From NCBI GenBank assembly GCA_934351765.1, contig CAKRJM010000095.1, positions 1 through 8,243 on the forward strand: 8,243 nucleotides of DNA, written 5' to 3'. The number at the start of each line of letters is the position of its first letter. The stretch's first letter is position 1. The notes beneath the pieces were generated by a model that was not told where the DNA came from, did not search any database, and saw nothing but the letters and a program-made list of their open reading frames with translations. The stretch comes from an uncultured Lachnospiraceae bacterium. Its GTDB lineage: Bacteria; Bacillota; Clostridia; Lachnospirales; Lachnospiraceae. Positions 1-6,650 of this stretch are shown piece by piece. The translations under genes were made by a program, and so were the position numbers.

Positions 1-88
1 GTTCGTCCTATGAAATAAAAAACTTGTGACAATATCACCGGCGCCGGAGCAGGAAATGCCCGGTTAGAAGGAAATACGGGAAAGAAAC

Positions 89-123
89 ACGGGAAAGAGG
101 TACGCGATAGGTTTCCTGTTTTT
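89..123 (+). terminator. Possible intrinsic terminator of an upstream gene
   Basis: An 8-bp imperfect stem pairs 89-96 (ACGGGAAA) with 112-119 (TTTCCTGT), with one G-T wobble and a 15-nt loop. A short T run follows at 119-123. All three + frames meet a stop within the first 29 bases, so any upstream + strand gene must end there, and a terminator here would fit. The stem is AT-rich and the loop is large, so this is tentative. The 10-base palindrome CCGGCGCCGG at 38-47 lies just upstream and has no role I can assign. Confidence 0.4.
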
Positions 124-139
124 GTGAAAAGAAAAGTGG

Positions 140-169
140 TTGCAAGAACACCCGGAAATGAAATATAAT
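140..169 (+). promoter_or_regulatory. Probable sigma-A promoter for the sugar kinase-holA unit
   Basis: A TTGCAA box at 140-145 and a perfect TATAAT at 164-169 are separated by 18 bp. Transcription would start near 176, giving a 5' UTR of about 60 nt before the kinase start at 235. It lies just after the possible upstream terminator, as expected for a new transcription unit. The -35 box is only a 4/6 match to TTGACA and the spacer is one base long, so confidence is moderate. Confidence 0.55.
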
Positions 170-181
170 AAAGGAAAGACT

Positions 182-210
182 GTCCTGCAGAAGCGTAAAT
201 CCTGCAGGGC
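182..210 (+). promoter_or_regulatory. Hairpin in the 5' UTR of the sugar kinase
   Basis: A 9-bp stem pairs 182-190 with 202-210; its central part is CCTGCAG against CTGCAGG, with one G-T wobble, and the loop is 11 nt. It sits between the predicted start site and the ribosome binding site at 224-229. There is no T run, so it is not an intrinsic terminator. It may be an mRNA-stabilising 5' hairpin or a protein-binding dyad; the sequence does not decide. Confidence 0.4.
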
Positions 211-234
211 GGAATAACGATTTAGGAGGATATT

Positions 235-1206
235 ATGAAGCGATTGATTTCGATTGGAGAGGCTTTGATTGATTTTGTACCTCATCAGATCGGCTGCGAA
301 CTGAAAGAGGTTAAGGATTTCAAGGGCGTGGTCGGCGGTGCGCCTGCCAATGTCTGCGGTGCATATATTAAACTCGGCGGCCCGGCGGCTATGGTAACTC
401 AGCTTGGTGATGATGCGTTTGGTGACCGGATCGTAGATGAATTTATCGGACACGGGATCGATGTAAGCCATGTGCTCCGTACGGAGGAGGCGAATACCTG
501 TCTGGCGTTTGTGTCTCTGATGGAGGACGGAAACCGGGAATTTTCCTTCTATCGCAAGCCCAGTGCGGACATGCTCATGAACGCAGAGGTGGTACAGAAG
601 GAATGGTTTGCCGATGCGTATGCGCTTCATTTCTGTTCTCTCTGTCTGGGGAATTTCCCGATGAAGGAGGCACACAGAAAGGCCATCAGCTATGCACTGG
701 AATGCGGGGATATGATCAGCTTTGATCCTAATATCCGTCTGCCCCTGTGGAAGGGTTATCTGGATGACTTAAAGAAGGCAATTCTGGAATTTATTCCCTA
801 TGCCCATGTGCTGAAGATCTCGGATGAGGAGCTGGAGTTCATCACCGGAAAGACCGAGATCCGCGATGCAGAGGATATTCTGTTCCAGGGAAATGTTCAG
901 CTTGTGGTTTATACCAAGGGCTCTGACGGCGCAGAGGCCTATACAAAGACTGCAGGAGCGTCTGCACCCTCCAGAAAGGTGAAGGCAATTGACACCACGG
1001 GAGCCGGAGATGCGTTCATCGGTTCGTTCCTGTATCAGCTTTCCAGAGACGGTGTGACCGTGGATACCTTAAAGGATCTGACGAAAGAGCAGCTGGAGCA
1101 GTATCTGCTGTTTTCTAACCGTTACTGCGAATACAGCGTCCAGGGGAACGGTGCCATTGCTTCCTATGCAACTGCAGCTCAGTTTGAAGAGTATCGGAAT
1201 AAATGA
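235..1206 (+). CDS. PfkB/ribokinase-family carbohydrate kinase, fructokinase-like
   Basis: This cytoplasmic kinase probably phosphorylates a sugar, most likely fructose to fructose 6-phosphate, using ATP. The 323-aa length is normal for the family. The N-terminus carries GEALIDFVP (residues 8-16) and GGAPANV (34-40), a sugar-binding arrangement typical of ScrK-type fructokinases. The C-terminal PfkB signature DTTGAGDAF lies at residues 253-261, with D259 as the expected catalytic base and the glycines forming the anion hole. The ATG at 235 follows AGGAGG (224-229) with 5-nt spacing. Its stop overlaps the holA start by ATGA, so the two are probably cotranscribed and translationally coupled. 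The promoter at 140-169 would drive both. Substrate cannot be fixed by reading; another hexose or a 2-keto-3-deoxy sugar remains possible. No truncation or missing motif was seen. Confidence 0.9.
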   Translation: MKRLISIGEALIDFVPHQIGCELKEVKDFKGVVGGAPANVCGAYIKLGGPAAMVTQLGDDAFGDRIVDEFIGHGIDVSHVLRTEEANTCLAFVSLMEDGNREFSFYRKPSADMLMNAEVVQKEWFADAYALHFCSLCLGNFPMKEAHRKAISYALECGDMISFDPNIRLPLWKGYLDDLKKAILEFIPYAHVLKISDEELEFITGKTEIRDAEDILFQGNVQLVVYTKGSDGAEAYTKTAGASAPSRKVKAIDTTGAGDAFIGSFLYQLSRDGVTVDTLKDLTKEQLEQYLLFSNRYCEYSVQGNGAIASYATAAQFEEYRNK

Positions 1207-2183
1207 AACGATTAAATCAGGATATCAAGGAGCGGAGCTTTTGCCCGGTGTACTGTCTTTACGGGGAAGAGGCCTTTTTGAAGAGGAATTATAAAAACCT
1301 CCTGAAAGAGGCGATCCTTGGCGATGATACGATGAATTTCCAGAGCTTTTACGGTAAGGAAACAAATCTTACAGAGATCATCAGCCTGGCGGACACCATG
1401 CCGTTTTTTGCGGAAAAACGGCTGATCCTTGTGGAAAACAGCGGACTCTTCAAGAAGGATCCGGAGCCTTTGGCATCCTATCTGCCGACCATGCCGGAAA
1501 GCACGGTGCTTTTGTTTGTGGAAGAGCAGGTGGACAAGCGCAATAAGCTTTATAAAAAGGTGAAGGATCTGGGCTATGTGGCAGAGCTTTCACGGCAGCC
1601 GGAGAGCCAGCTGAAAACCTGGATTTTTCAGATCCTGAAGCGTGAGAACCGTAAGATCACCAAGGGTGCCATGGAGCTGCTTTTAAGCTCAGTGGGCGAT
1701 GATATGGAGCTGATCAAAAATGAGCTGGATAAGCTGATCGCCTATACAGAAGGGCGGGAGGGAATTGTTCCGGCTGATGTGGAGGCAGTCTGTTCCGTTC
1801 AGATCACCGGAAAGATCTTCGACATGATCACTAACATTGCGGCAGGAAGGCAGAAGGCGGCGCTGGACGAATATTATGATCTTCTGGCACTGAAGGAACC
1901 GCCCATGCGGATCCTGTTTCTGATCGCAAGGCAGTTCAATCAGCTTCTAAGTGTAAAGGAGCTGATGAGCACCGGAAAGGGCAAGGATGAAATTGCCAAA
2001 AAAGTCGGGCTCCAGCCGTTTGTTGCCGGAAAGGTCATGACTCAGGCAAGAGTCTTTTCCGGAGAAAAACTCCGGTCATATGTGGAAAAATGCGTTTCCT
2101 GCGAAGAAGCGGTCAAGACCGGCCGTCTGACCGATCAGCTTGCGGCAGAGCTTGTGATCATGGAGTTTTCCAGGAGAACATAA
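1203..2183 (+). CDS. holA: DNA polymerase III subunit delta (clamp loader)
   Basis: HolA is the delta subunit of the clamp-loader complex. It opens the beta sliding clamp during loading onto primed DNA, together with the tau/gamma and delta-prime subunits. The 326-aa length is normal. The N-terminus has the family pattern CPVYCLYGEEAFLKRNY (residues 14-30), a degenerate Walker-A-like region of a AAA+ fold that does not itself bind ATP productively. The middle part, with DTMPFFAEKRLILVEN, and the helical C-terminal collar domain ending in LTDQLAAELVIMEFS are characteristic. The ATG at 1203 overlaps the kinase stop by four bases and has only a weak GAAGAG upstream, so coupling to kinase translation is likely. 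In many Firmicutes holA follows comEC and precedes rpsT; here neither neighbour is adjacent. A strong terminator follows 40 bp downstream. Confidence 0.95.
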   Translation: MKRLNQDIKERSFCPVYCLYGEEAFLKRNYKNLLKEAILGDDTMNFQSFYGKETNLTEIISLADTMPFFAEKRLILVENSGLFKKDPEPLASYLPTMPESTVLLFVEEQVDKRNKLYKKVKDLGYVAELSRQPESQLKTWIFQILKRENRKITKGAMELLLSSVGDDMELIKNELDKLIAYTEGREGIVPADVEAVCSVQITGKIFDMITNIAAGRQKAALDEYYDLLALKEPPMRILFLIARQFNQLLSVKELMSTGKGKDEIAKKVGLQPFVAGKVMTQARVFSGEKLRSYVEKCVSCEEAVKTGRLTDQLAAELVIMEFSRRT

Positions 2184-2223
2184 GAATAGACAAGAAAGAA
2201 AGACAGAAAACAGGAATACAAAT

Positions 2224-2318
2224 AAAAAATCCCCCTCGTTTCACCCATACCAGCCAATCGGCTCCGATCGGAAACCGCCTCTGGCTTGGATGGAAAAAGA
2301 AAACGAGGGGGATTTTTT
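2224..2318. terminator. Strong bidirectional intrinsic terminator after holA
   Basis: A perfect 18-bp inverted repeat pairs 2224-2241 with 2301-2318. Each arm carries an A6/T6 tract next to a CCCCCTCG/CGAGGGGG stem, so the hairpin has a T run on either strand and could stop transcription from both sides. The 59-nt loop contains a further imperfect stem (CCAT/AGCC elements at about 2245-2255 against 2283-2293) and a small ATCG/CGAT hairpin (2257-2268). The long structured loop is unusual, since most intrinsic terminators have loops below 10 nt. It ends the kinase-holA transcript. Confidence 0.9.
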
Positions 2319-2365
2319 GATTCGTTTATTCTAAGTGGAGAAGAAGAAAAAATAATAGCAATAAA

Positions 2366-2546
2366 AAAGCCATTCCGGATTTCTGAGGTGAGTATGCGAG
2401 GCTTCCGTCGGAAATCACCATGCTAGCAGCTGTCACCGAGCGCCATTGTCTGAGCCCGCAGGGCGAGTTTCCGCGCGAATGGCGGCGAATCAGCGTCTGG
2501 AGTTTCCCAGAAAACGGAACTTGACTCCCGTCTGAAACGCCGGTAT
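2366..2546. repeat. Palindromic intergenic repeat, copy 1
   Basis: This element fills most of the gap between the holA terminator and the lysine-leader promoter. Its 57-bp core at 2439-2495 matches the reverse complement of 8187-8243 at 55 of 57 positions. The flanking arms are imperfect inverted repeats of each other: 2372-2422 against 2497-2546, sharing the pattern ATxCCGG..TTTCxGAxGxGAG and then GGAAA-C-CCA. Inside the core, CGCCATT (2441-2447) pairs with AATGGCG (2478-2484), and GCCC/GGGC forms a tight hairpin at 2454-2464. No open frame of note lies in it and no T run follows. It looks like a MITE-like, REP-like or structured-RNA element. I do not recognise a named family. Confidence 0.8.
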
Positions 2547-2577
2547 CGATCCACTTTCATTTTATATATAAATTGAT

Positions 2578-2606
2578 TTGACTTTCATGTATCAACACGC
2601 TATAAT
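2578..2606 (+). promoter_or_regulatory. Near-consensus sigma-A promoter of the lysine-leader operon
   Basis: A TTGACT box at 2578-2583 and TATAAT at 2601-2606 are separated by exactly 17 bp. Transcription should begin near 2612-2614, a few bases before the 5' strand of riboswitch stem P1 (2618). The promoter is strong by consensus, so control is expected mainly at the riboswitch. It starts about 30 bp after the end of the repeat element. Confidence 0.88.
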
Positions 2607-2617
2607 AGGCTTTGTTG

Positions 2618-2768
2618 GTATATATGGAGGTCGCGGAAATCAAGAGTACCGGTTTCACCGGGAAAGGGAAATCCGCCGAAAGCGTTTTTATGATCGCTTG
2701 GGCTTGTATCGAACAGGTACAAGACTGTTTCCGGAGTCTGCCAAGCTCCGGAAGAGCGCTGTATTTAC
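2618..2768 (+). promoter_or_regulatory. Lysine riboswitch aptamer (L box)
   Basis: The leader RNA folds into the five-helix lysine aptamer. P1 is 2618-2627/2759-2768, with one U-U mismatch. P2 is 2633-2637/2672-2676, with an inner CCGG stem at 2649-2652/2658-2661. P3 is 2680-2684/2695-2699, P4 is 2703-2708/2718-2723, and P5 is a perfect 8-bp stem at 2729-2736/2746-2753. Conserved L-box segments are in order: GGAGGTCGCGG, then CAAGAGTA (loop-E-like), GGGAAAGG, GCCGAAAGCG, CTTGGG, AAGACTGTT and GGAAGAGCGCT. These match the Bacillus subtilis lysC leader as I remember it. The known ligand is L-lysine, and known Firmicutes members repress by premature termination. P2b and P3 are unusually short, so the usual L2-L3 kissing contact is not apparent. 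Confidence 0.9.
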
Positions 2769-2882
2769 TGAAAGGCAGGAAGCACAGGGAGAATCCTCAA
2801 CCGTTTCCTACAAGCTCAGACAATATGGGAATCAAATTAAAACGATATTTCGCCATGCGTGATCCAGCGCATGGCTTTTTAT
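2756..2882 (+). terminator. Riboswitch expression platform: intrinsic terminator and antiterminator
   Basis: The terminator stem GCCATGCG/CGCATGGC pairs 2852-2859 with 2868-2875 around an 8-nt loop, followed by TTTTT at 2876-2880. The competing antiterminator pairs 2756-2765, which shares its bases with the 3' strand of aptamer stem P1, with 2861-2870 in the terminator loop and 3' arm; nine of ten positions pair, one as G-T. The two folds exclude each other. Lysine-stabilised P1 should therefore free the terminator (OFF), and lysine-free RNA should read through (ON). The pairing was found by eye, without energy calculation. Confidence 0.85.
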
Positions 2883-2905
2883 ATGCCATAAAATCATCAC
2901 ATGTG

Positions 2906-2913
2906 AGAGGAGA
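2906..2913 (+). promoter_or_regulatory. Ribosome binding site deciding the HyuA GTG start
   Basis: AGAGGAGA lies 7 nt before the GTG at 2921 and just after the riboswitch terminator. The reading frame stays open upstream to a TTG at 2612, but that stretch is the riboswitch itself. This site and the family-typical N-terminus place the true start at 2921. Confidence 0.85.
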
Positions 2914-2920
2914 ATCAAGC

Positions 2921-4975
2921 GTGAAAAAGATACGAATCGGTGTCGATGTGGGCGGAACCAACACTGATATCTGTGCCATCGATGAAGCAACCGGCGAGCT
3001 GATGGTCTATAAGCTCCCGTCTTCCTTAAAGGATCAGTCTCAGGCCGTTGTGGGCGGTGTGAAAAAGATCGTGGAAAAATACGGTCTTGATTATAACGAG
3101 GTGGATCGTTTTATCCACGGAACAACGGTTGCCACCAACGCGATCCTGGAAACCAGAGGTGCCAGAACCGCCCTTATCACTACAAAGGGCTTCCGTGATC
3201 TTCTGGAGATCGGACGGCAGAAGCGTCCCGATCTGTATGACCTGCAGATGGACAAGGCGCCTGTCCTTGTTCCCCGAAATCTCCGATACGAGCTTTCGGA
3301 GCGTATGAACTACAGAGGCGAGATCCTGGAGGAATTAAAGGACGAAGAAATCTTAACGCTCATCGAAGAGCTGAAGAAGAGCCATGCGGAGGCTGTGGCT
3401 GTTCTGTTCTTAAACGCTTACTTAAATCCGGAAAACGAAGCGCGGGTCAAGGAGCTCATTGAAACACACCTGCCCGGCATTTATATTTCCACCTCCAGCG
3501 AGATCTCCAACCAGTTCCGTGAGTTTGAACGGCTCTGCGGCACGGTTCTGAATTCCTTCGTCGGCCCCGAGGTGAAAAAATATCTGGACAACCTCCAGAA
3601 TACCCTGAAGCAGATTGGAATCAAAAAGGTCTACATCAATCACTCCAACGGCGGGCTTATGTCGATCAACGAGGCAGCCACCTATCCCATCAAGACCGGT
3701 CTTTCCGGCCCTGCGGCAGGTGTTATCGGCGTACAGTACCTGATGAATCTGATCGATGTAAAAAATGTCATCACCATCGATGTCGGTGGTACCAGCACTG
3801 ACATCAGCATGATCGTGGATGGCAACATCGAAAGCTCCAAGGATAAGAACATCAGCGGCTATCCCGTGCGGATTCCTTCTATTGATATTTCCACCATCGG
3901 TGCAGGCGGCGGCAGCATCGCCTGGGTTGATAATGGCGGAATCCTGAAGGTCGGCCCCCAGAGCGCCGGTGCAGAGCCCGGACCGGCCTGCTATGCAAGA
4001 GGCGGCACCGAGGCTGCCATCACCGATGCCCGCGTGGTGCTTGGTCATCTGAACAACAAAGAGCTGTTAAACGGACAGCTCCCCATCGACTCCAGCCTGT
4101 CCTTTAAGGCTGTGGAGAAGCTTTCCGAAAAGATCGGCATGAATGTGGAGGAGACCGCCCGCGGCATCATCACCGTTGGCAACTCCAATATCGTAAAGGA
4201 AATCAAAAATGTAACGGTAGAAAAGGGCTATAATCCTTCCGATTTCGCCCTGGTGGCCTTCGGCGGCGCCGGTCCGCTCCATGCGGCAGAGCTGATGGAA
4301 GAGCTGTCCATGCCCATGTCCATCATCCCCAAGACCCCCGGTCTTCTGGCTGCATACGGACTTTTGACCGAGGATATGCGCCGTGACTTTGTCCAGACCT
4401 CCGTTATGGATCTCGGACAGACTGATTTCTCGGTGATCACCGCCATGTACGACCGTCTGGAGCATGATGCCGATGTATGGTTCGACAAGGAGCAGATCCC
4501 CATGGACGAACGCGGACTGGAATATTATCTGGATATGCGCTACAAGGGCCAGAACTACGAGATCGCTGTTCCTTATGATAAGAGCATTCAGAATGTGGAG
4601 GCCCTCCGTGAGCGGTTCAACGAAACCTATCTCCGGCTCTACTCCTACACCTCCGCAGACGAGGTTCAGATCGTCAACTTTGGTCTTTCCGCCATCGGAC
4701 GGATCAGCAAGCCCAGGATCGAGCGCGAGGATTATGTGGGCGAAGACTCCTCTTCTGCTATCATGGGCGAACGCATGGTGCTTCTCGAAGACGGAAGCCG
4801 TGAAAACTATATGCTTTACGACCGGGAGAAGCTGCACTGCGGCAACGTGATCAACGGCCCGGCCATCGTAGAACAGATGGACTCCACCACCATTATCCTG
4901 AACAATCAGAAAGCAGTTGTGGACGAATACTTTAACATGATCATCACAAGATGCGGAGGTGAACACCATGAGTAA
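2921..4975 (+). CDS. hyuA: Hydantoinase/oxoprolinase family protein, subunit A (ATP-binding)
   Basis: HyuA is the ASKHA-fold subunit that binds and phosphorylates the substrate with ATP in the ATP-dependent hydantoinase/5-oxoprolinase/caprolactamase family, working with HyuB in the cytoplasm. From the GTG start it is 684 aa, the usual length for a separate A subunit. The first phosphate motif is GVDVGGTNTD (residues 7-16). HGTTVATNAILETRG (66-80), and GFRDLLEIGRQ just after it, mark the Hydant_A_N domain. The Hydantoinase_A domain carries NHSNGG, SGPAAGVIG, a second phosphate motif DVGGTSTD (287-294) and GAGGGS (327-332), followed by GPQSAGAEPGPACY. It overlaps hyuB by 8 nt and is controlled by the lysine riboswitch. 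No carboxylase gamma subunit lies nearby, which favours amide hydrolysis over ketone carboxylation. The exact substrate is not shown by the sequence; lysine control suggests a lysine-related lactam or hydantoin. Confidence 0.93.
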   Translation: MKKIRIGVDVGGTNTDICAIDEATGELMVYKLPSSLKDQSQAVVGGVKKIVEKYGLDYNEVDRFIHGTTVATNAILETRGARTALITTKGFRDLLEIGRQKRPDLYDLQMDKAPVLVPRNLRYELSERMNYRGEILEELKDEEILTLIEELKKSHAEAVAVLFLNAYLNPENEARVKELIETHLPGIYISTSSEISNQFREFERLCGTVLNSFVGPEVKKYLDNLQNTLKQIGIKKVYINHSNGGLMSINEAATYPIKTGLSGPAAGVIGVQYLMNLIDVKNVITIDVGGTSTDISMIVDGNIESSKDKNISGYPVRIPSIDISTIGAGGGSIAWVDNGGILKVGPQSAGAEPGPACYARGGTEAAITDARVVLGHLNNKELLNGQLPIDSSLSFKAVEKLSEKIGMNVEETARGIITVGNSNIVKEIKNVTVEKGYNPSDFALVAFGGAGPLHAAELMEELSMPMSIIPKTPGLLAAYGLLTEDMRRDFVQTSVMDLGQTDFSVITAMYDRLEHDADVWFDKEQIPMDERGLEYYLDMRYKGQNYEIAVPYDKSIQNVEALRERFNETYLRLYSYTSADEVQIVNFGLSAIGRISKPRIEREDYVGEDSSSAIMGERMVLLEDGSRENYMLYDREKLHCGNVINGPAIVEQMDSTTIILNNQKAVVDEYFNMIITRCGGEHHE

Positions 4976-6650
4976 GATCAATTCCATTACCCTGGAGGTA
5001 ATCAGCAACGGTCTTCTCTCCATCGCCGAGCAGATGGGTGTGATCCTCACAAAGACCGCATACAGCACCAACATCAAAGAGCGGAAGGATCTTTCTACCG
5101 GTATCTTCGATGCCGACGGACGGCTTCTTTCCCTGGCACAGCATATTCCGATCCATTTCAGTTCCTTATTCGTCGCGGTATCGGAAACCTTAAAGCGCTG
5201 GGACAAATCCGAGATCTATGAGGGAGATGTTTACATCGCCAACGATCCCTACTACGGCGGCGGTTCCCATCTTCCGGACATCGCCCTGGTGCGTCCTGTA
5301 TTCTATGAAGGAAAGCTCATCGCCTTCGTGGTCAACAACGGGCATCATGCAGACCGTTCCAGACGAGGACCGACTATTTTCGACGAGGGGCTTCGGATCC
5401 CTATCGTAAAGCTTTATGAAAAAGGAAAGCTCAACAAGGACATTTACGATCTGATCCTCTTAAACTTCCAGTTAAAGGAAGAACGGCGCGGCGATATTCA
5501 GGCTCAGCTCATCACCAACCAGTTCGGTGCCGACAAGGTCGTGGAGCTCTGCAAAAAGATCGGTCTGGAAACGTACCTGGAATTCTGCGAGGAATGGATC
5601 CGCTACGGCGAACGCAAAGCTCGGACGGCCATCAAGAACCTGCCCGACGGCACCTACCGTTTCGAGGATATTCTGGACGATGACGGCATGGGCAATGAAA
5701 ATCTGGCCATCAAGCTGGCGCTTACCATCGACGGCGACCGGATCAGCTTCGACTTCAACGGCAGCCATCCCCAGGTGCCCGGTCCGTATAACTGTGTGCG
5801 GAGCGCCCTGCTGGCAACCGTCTACTATTCCGTAAAGTGCCTGTTGGACAAAACGATCCCCGCCAACTCCGGCTTCTTCGACAGCATCGAGGTCATCTGC
5901 GATCCCGGCTCCTTCGTATGTGCCAGCGAGCCTGCGCCCTGCTTCGACCGTGAGACAACTACCCAGCGTCTTGCCGATGTGATCTTCGGTGCCTTCGCCC
6001 AGATCGATCCGGAGAACGTGATCGCTGCCGGCTGCGGTGCGGTTACCTTCTTCAGCATCGCCGGACAGGATACCCGCTCCGGAAAGCCTTACGTTTATGT
6101 GGAAACCATCGGCGGCGGAAACGGCGCCCGTTACAATAAGGACGGACTGGATGCCGTTCAGGTCCATATGACCAACTCCTCCAACCTGCCCATCGAATCT
6201 CTGGAAATGGAATATCCGCTTCTTGTGAAGGAATACGCTCTGGAGGAGGATTCCGGCGGTCCCGGCAAGTACCGCGGCGGTCTGGGGATCCGCAGAAGCA
6301 TCTGCATTCTCCCGGAAAGCCAGGACACCGTTCTTGGTGCTGCCTCCACTGAGCGCAGCAAGACAAAGCCCTGGGGGCTCATGGGCGGCCTCGGCGGTGC
6401 AACCTCCTATCTGGACGTGATCCATGAGGGCGAAAAGATCAACTCCACCGACAAGGTCCGCAACGTTCCTCTGGAGCCAGGCGATGAAGTAACCCTGGTT
6501 TCTGCCGGAGGCGGCGGCTACGGCGCACCGGAAGCCCGCGAAACTGCAAAGGTTCTGAAGGACTATGACGAAGGCAAGATCAGCCTGGATACTATGAAAT
6601 CCTGCTATCCGGCTGCTTATAAAGCATACAATAAGGAGGAAACAACATGA
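4968..6650 (+). CDS. hyuB: Hydantoinase/oxoprolinase family protein, subunit B
   Basis: HyuB is the partner subunit that carries the hydrolytic site of the ATP-dependent cyclic-amide hydrolase. The 560-aa length fits the Hydantoinase_B family. N-terminal family motifs are TLEVISNGLLSIAEQMG (residues 8-24) and KERKDLSTGIFDADGRLL (37-54). Then come NDPYYGGGSHLPDI (92-105) and NNGHHAD (123-129). C-terminal marks are RGGLGIRR, PWGLMGGLGG and SAGGGGYG (512-519). Candidate metal ligands D41, H101, D104 and H126 keep the spacing I recall for the caprolactamase CapB site (D41, H99, D102, H124). The ATG at 4968 is preferred over an in-frame GTG at 4959, because that GTG lies inside the ribosome binding site GGAGGT (4955-4960). 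The gene overlaps hyuA by 8 nt and the transporter by 4 nt, so the three proteins are probably translationally coupled. Confidence 0.93.
   Translation: MSKINSITLEVISNGLLSIAEQMGVILTKTAYSTNIKERKDLSTGIFDADGRLLSLAQHIPIHFSSLFVAVSETLKRWDKSEIYEGDVYIANDPYYGGGSHLPDIALVRPVFYEGKLIAFVVNNGHHADRSRRGPTIFDEGLRIPIVKLYEKGKLNKDIYDLILLNFQLKEERRGDIQAQLITNQFGADKVVELCKKIGLETYLEFCEEWIRYGERKARTAIKNLPDGTYRFEDILDDDGMGNENLAIKLALTIDGDRISFDFNGSHPQVPGPYNCVRSALLATVYYSVKCLLDKTIPANSGFFDSIEVICDPGSFVCASEPAPCFDRETTTQRLADVIFGAFAQIDPENVIAAGCGAVTFFSIAGQDTRSGKPYVYVETIGGGNGARYNKDGLDAVQVHMTNSSNLPIESLEMEYPLLVKEYALEEDSGGPGKYRGGLGIRRSICILPESQDTVLGAASTERSKTKPWGLMGGLGGATSYLDVIHEGEKINSTDKVRNVPLEPGDEVTLVSAGGGGYGAPEARETAKVLKDYDEGKISLDTMKSCYPAAYKAYNKEETT

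Noticed and set aside
2366..2546. CRISPR array, tRNA or rRNA
   Set aside because: There is only one copy in each gap, no regular spacer series, and no cloverleaf or rRNA-like sequence.
2618..2768. Cobalamin, guanidine or other riboswitch class
   Set aside because: No B12 box or ykkC-type motif was found. The ordered lysine segments and five helices explain the leader better.
2578..2862. 94-codon + strand open frame
   Set aside because: It overlaps the promoter and the riboswitch RNA, and begins inside the -35 element region; the RNA structure explains the sequence.
2612..2920. N-terminal extension of HyuA by 103 codons from a TTG at 2612
   Set aside because: The stretch is open in frame but coincides with the riboswitch aptamer and its terminator. 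The peptide has no family resemblance, and GTG 2921 has a good ribosome binding site and begins with the canonical HyuA N-terminus.
3422..6425. Long minus-strand open frames opposite hyuA and hyuB (3422-4048, 4067-5206, 5472-6425)
   Set aside because: They mirror the codon bias of strongly supported + strand genes, show low-complexity composition, and have no recognisable domains or ribosome binding sites.
2921..6650. Acetone or acetophenone carboxylase
   Set aside because: HyuA/HyuB relatives include these carboxylases, but they need an extra small subunit (AcxC-like or Apc-type), and none is present in this operon; the next gene is a transporter.
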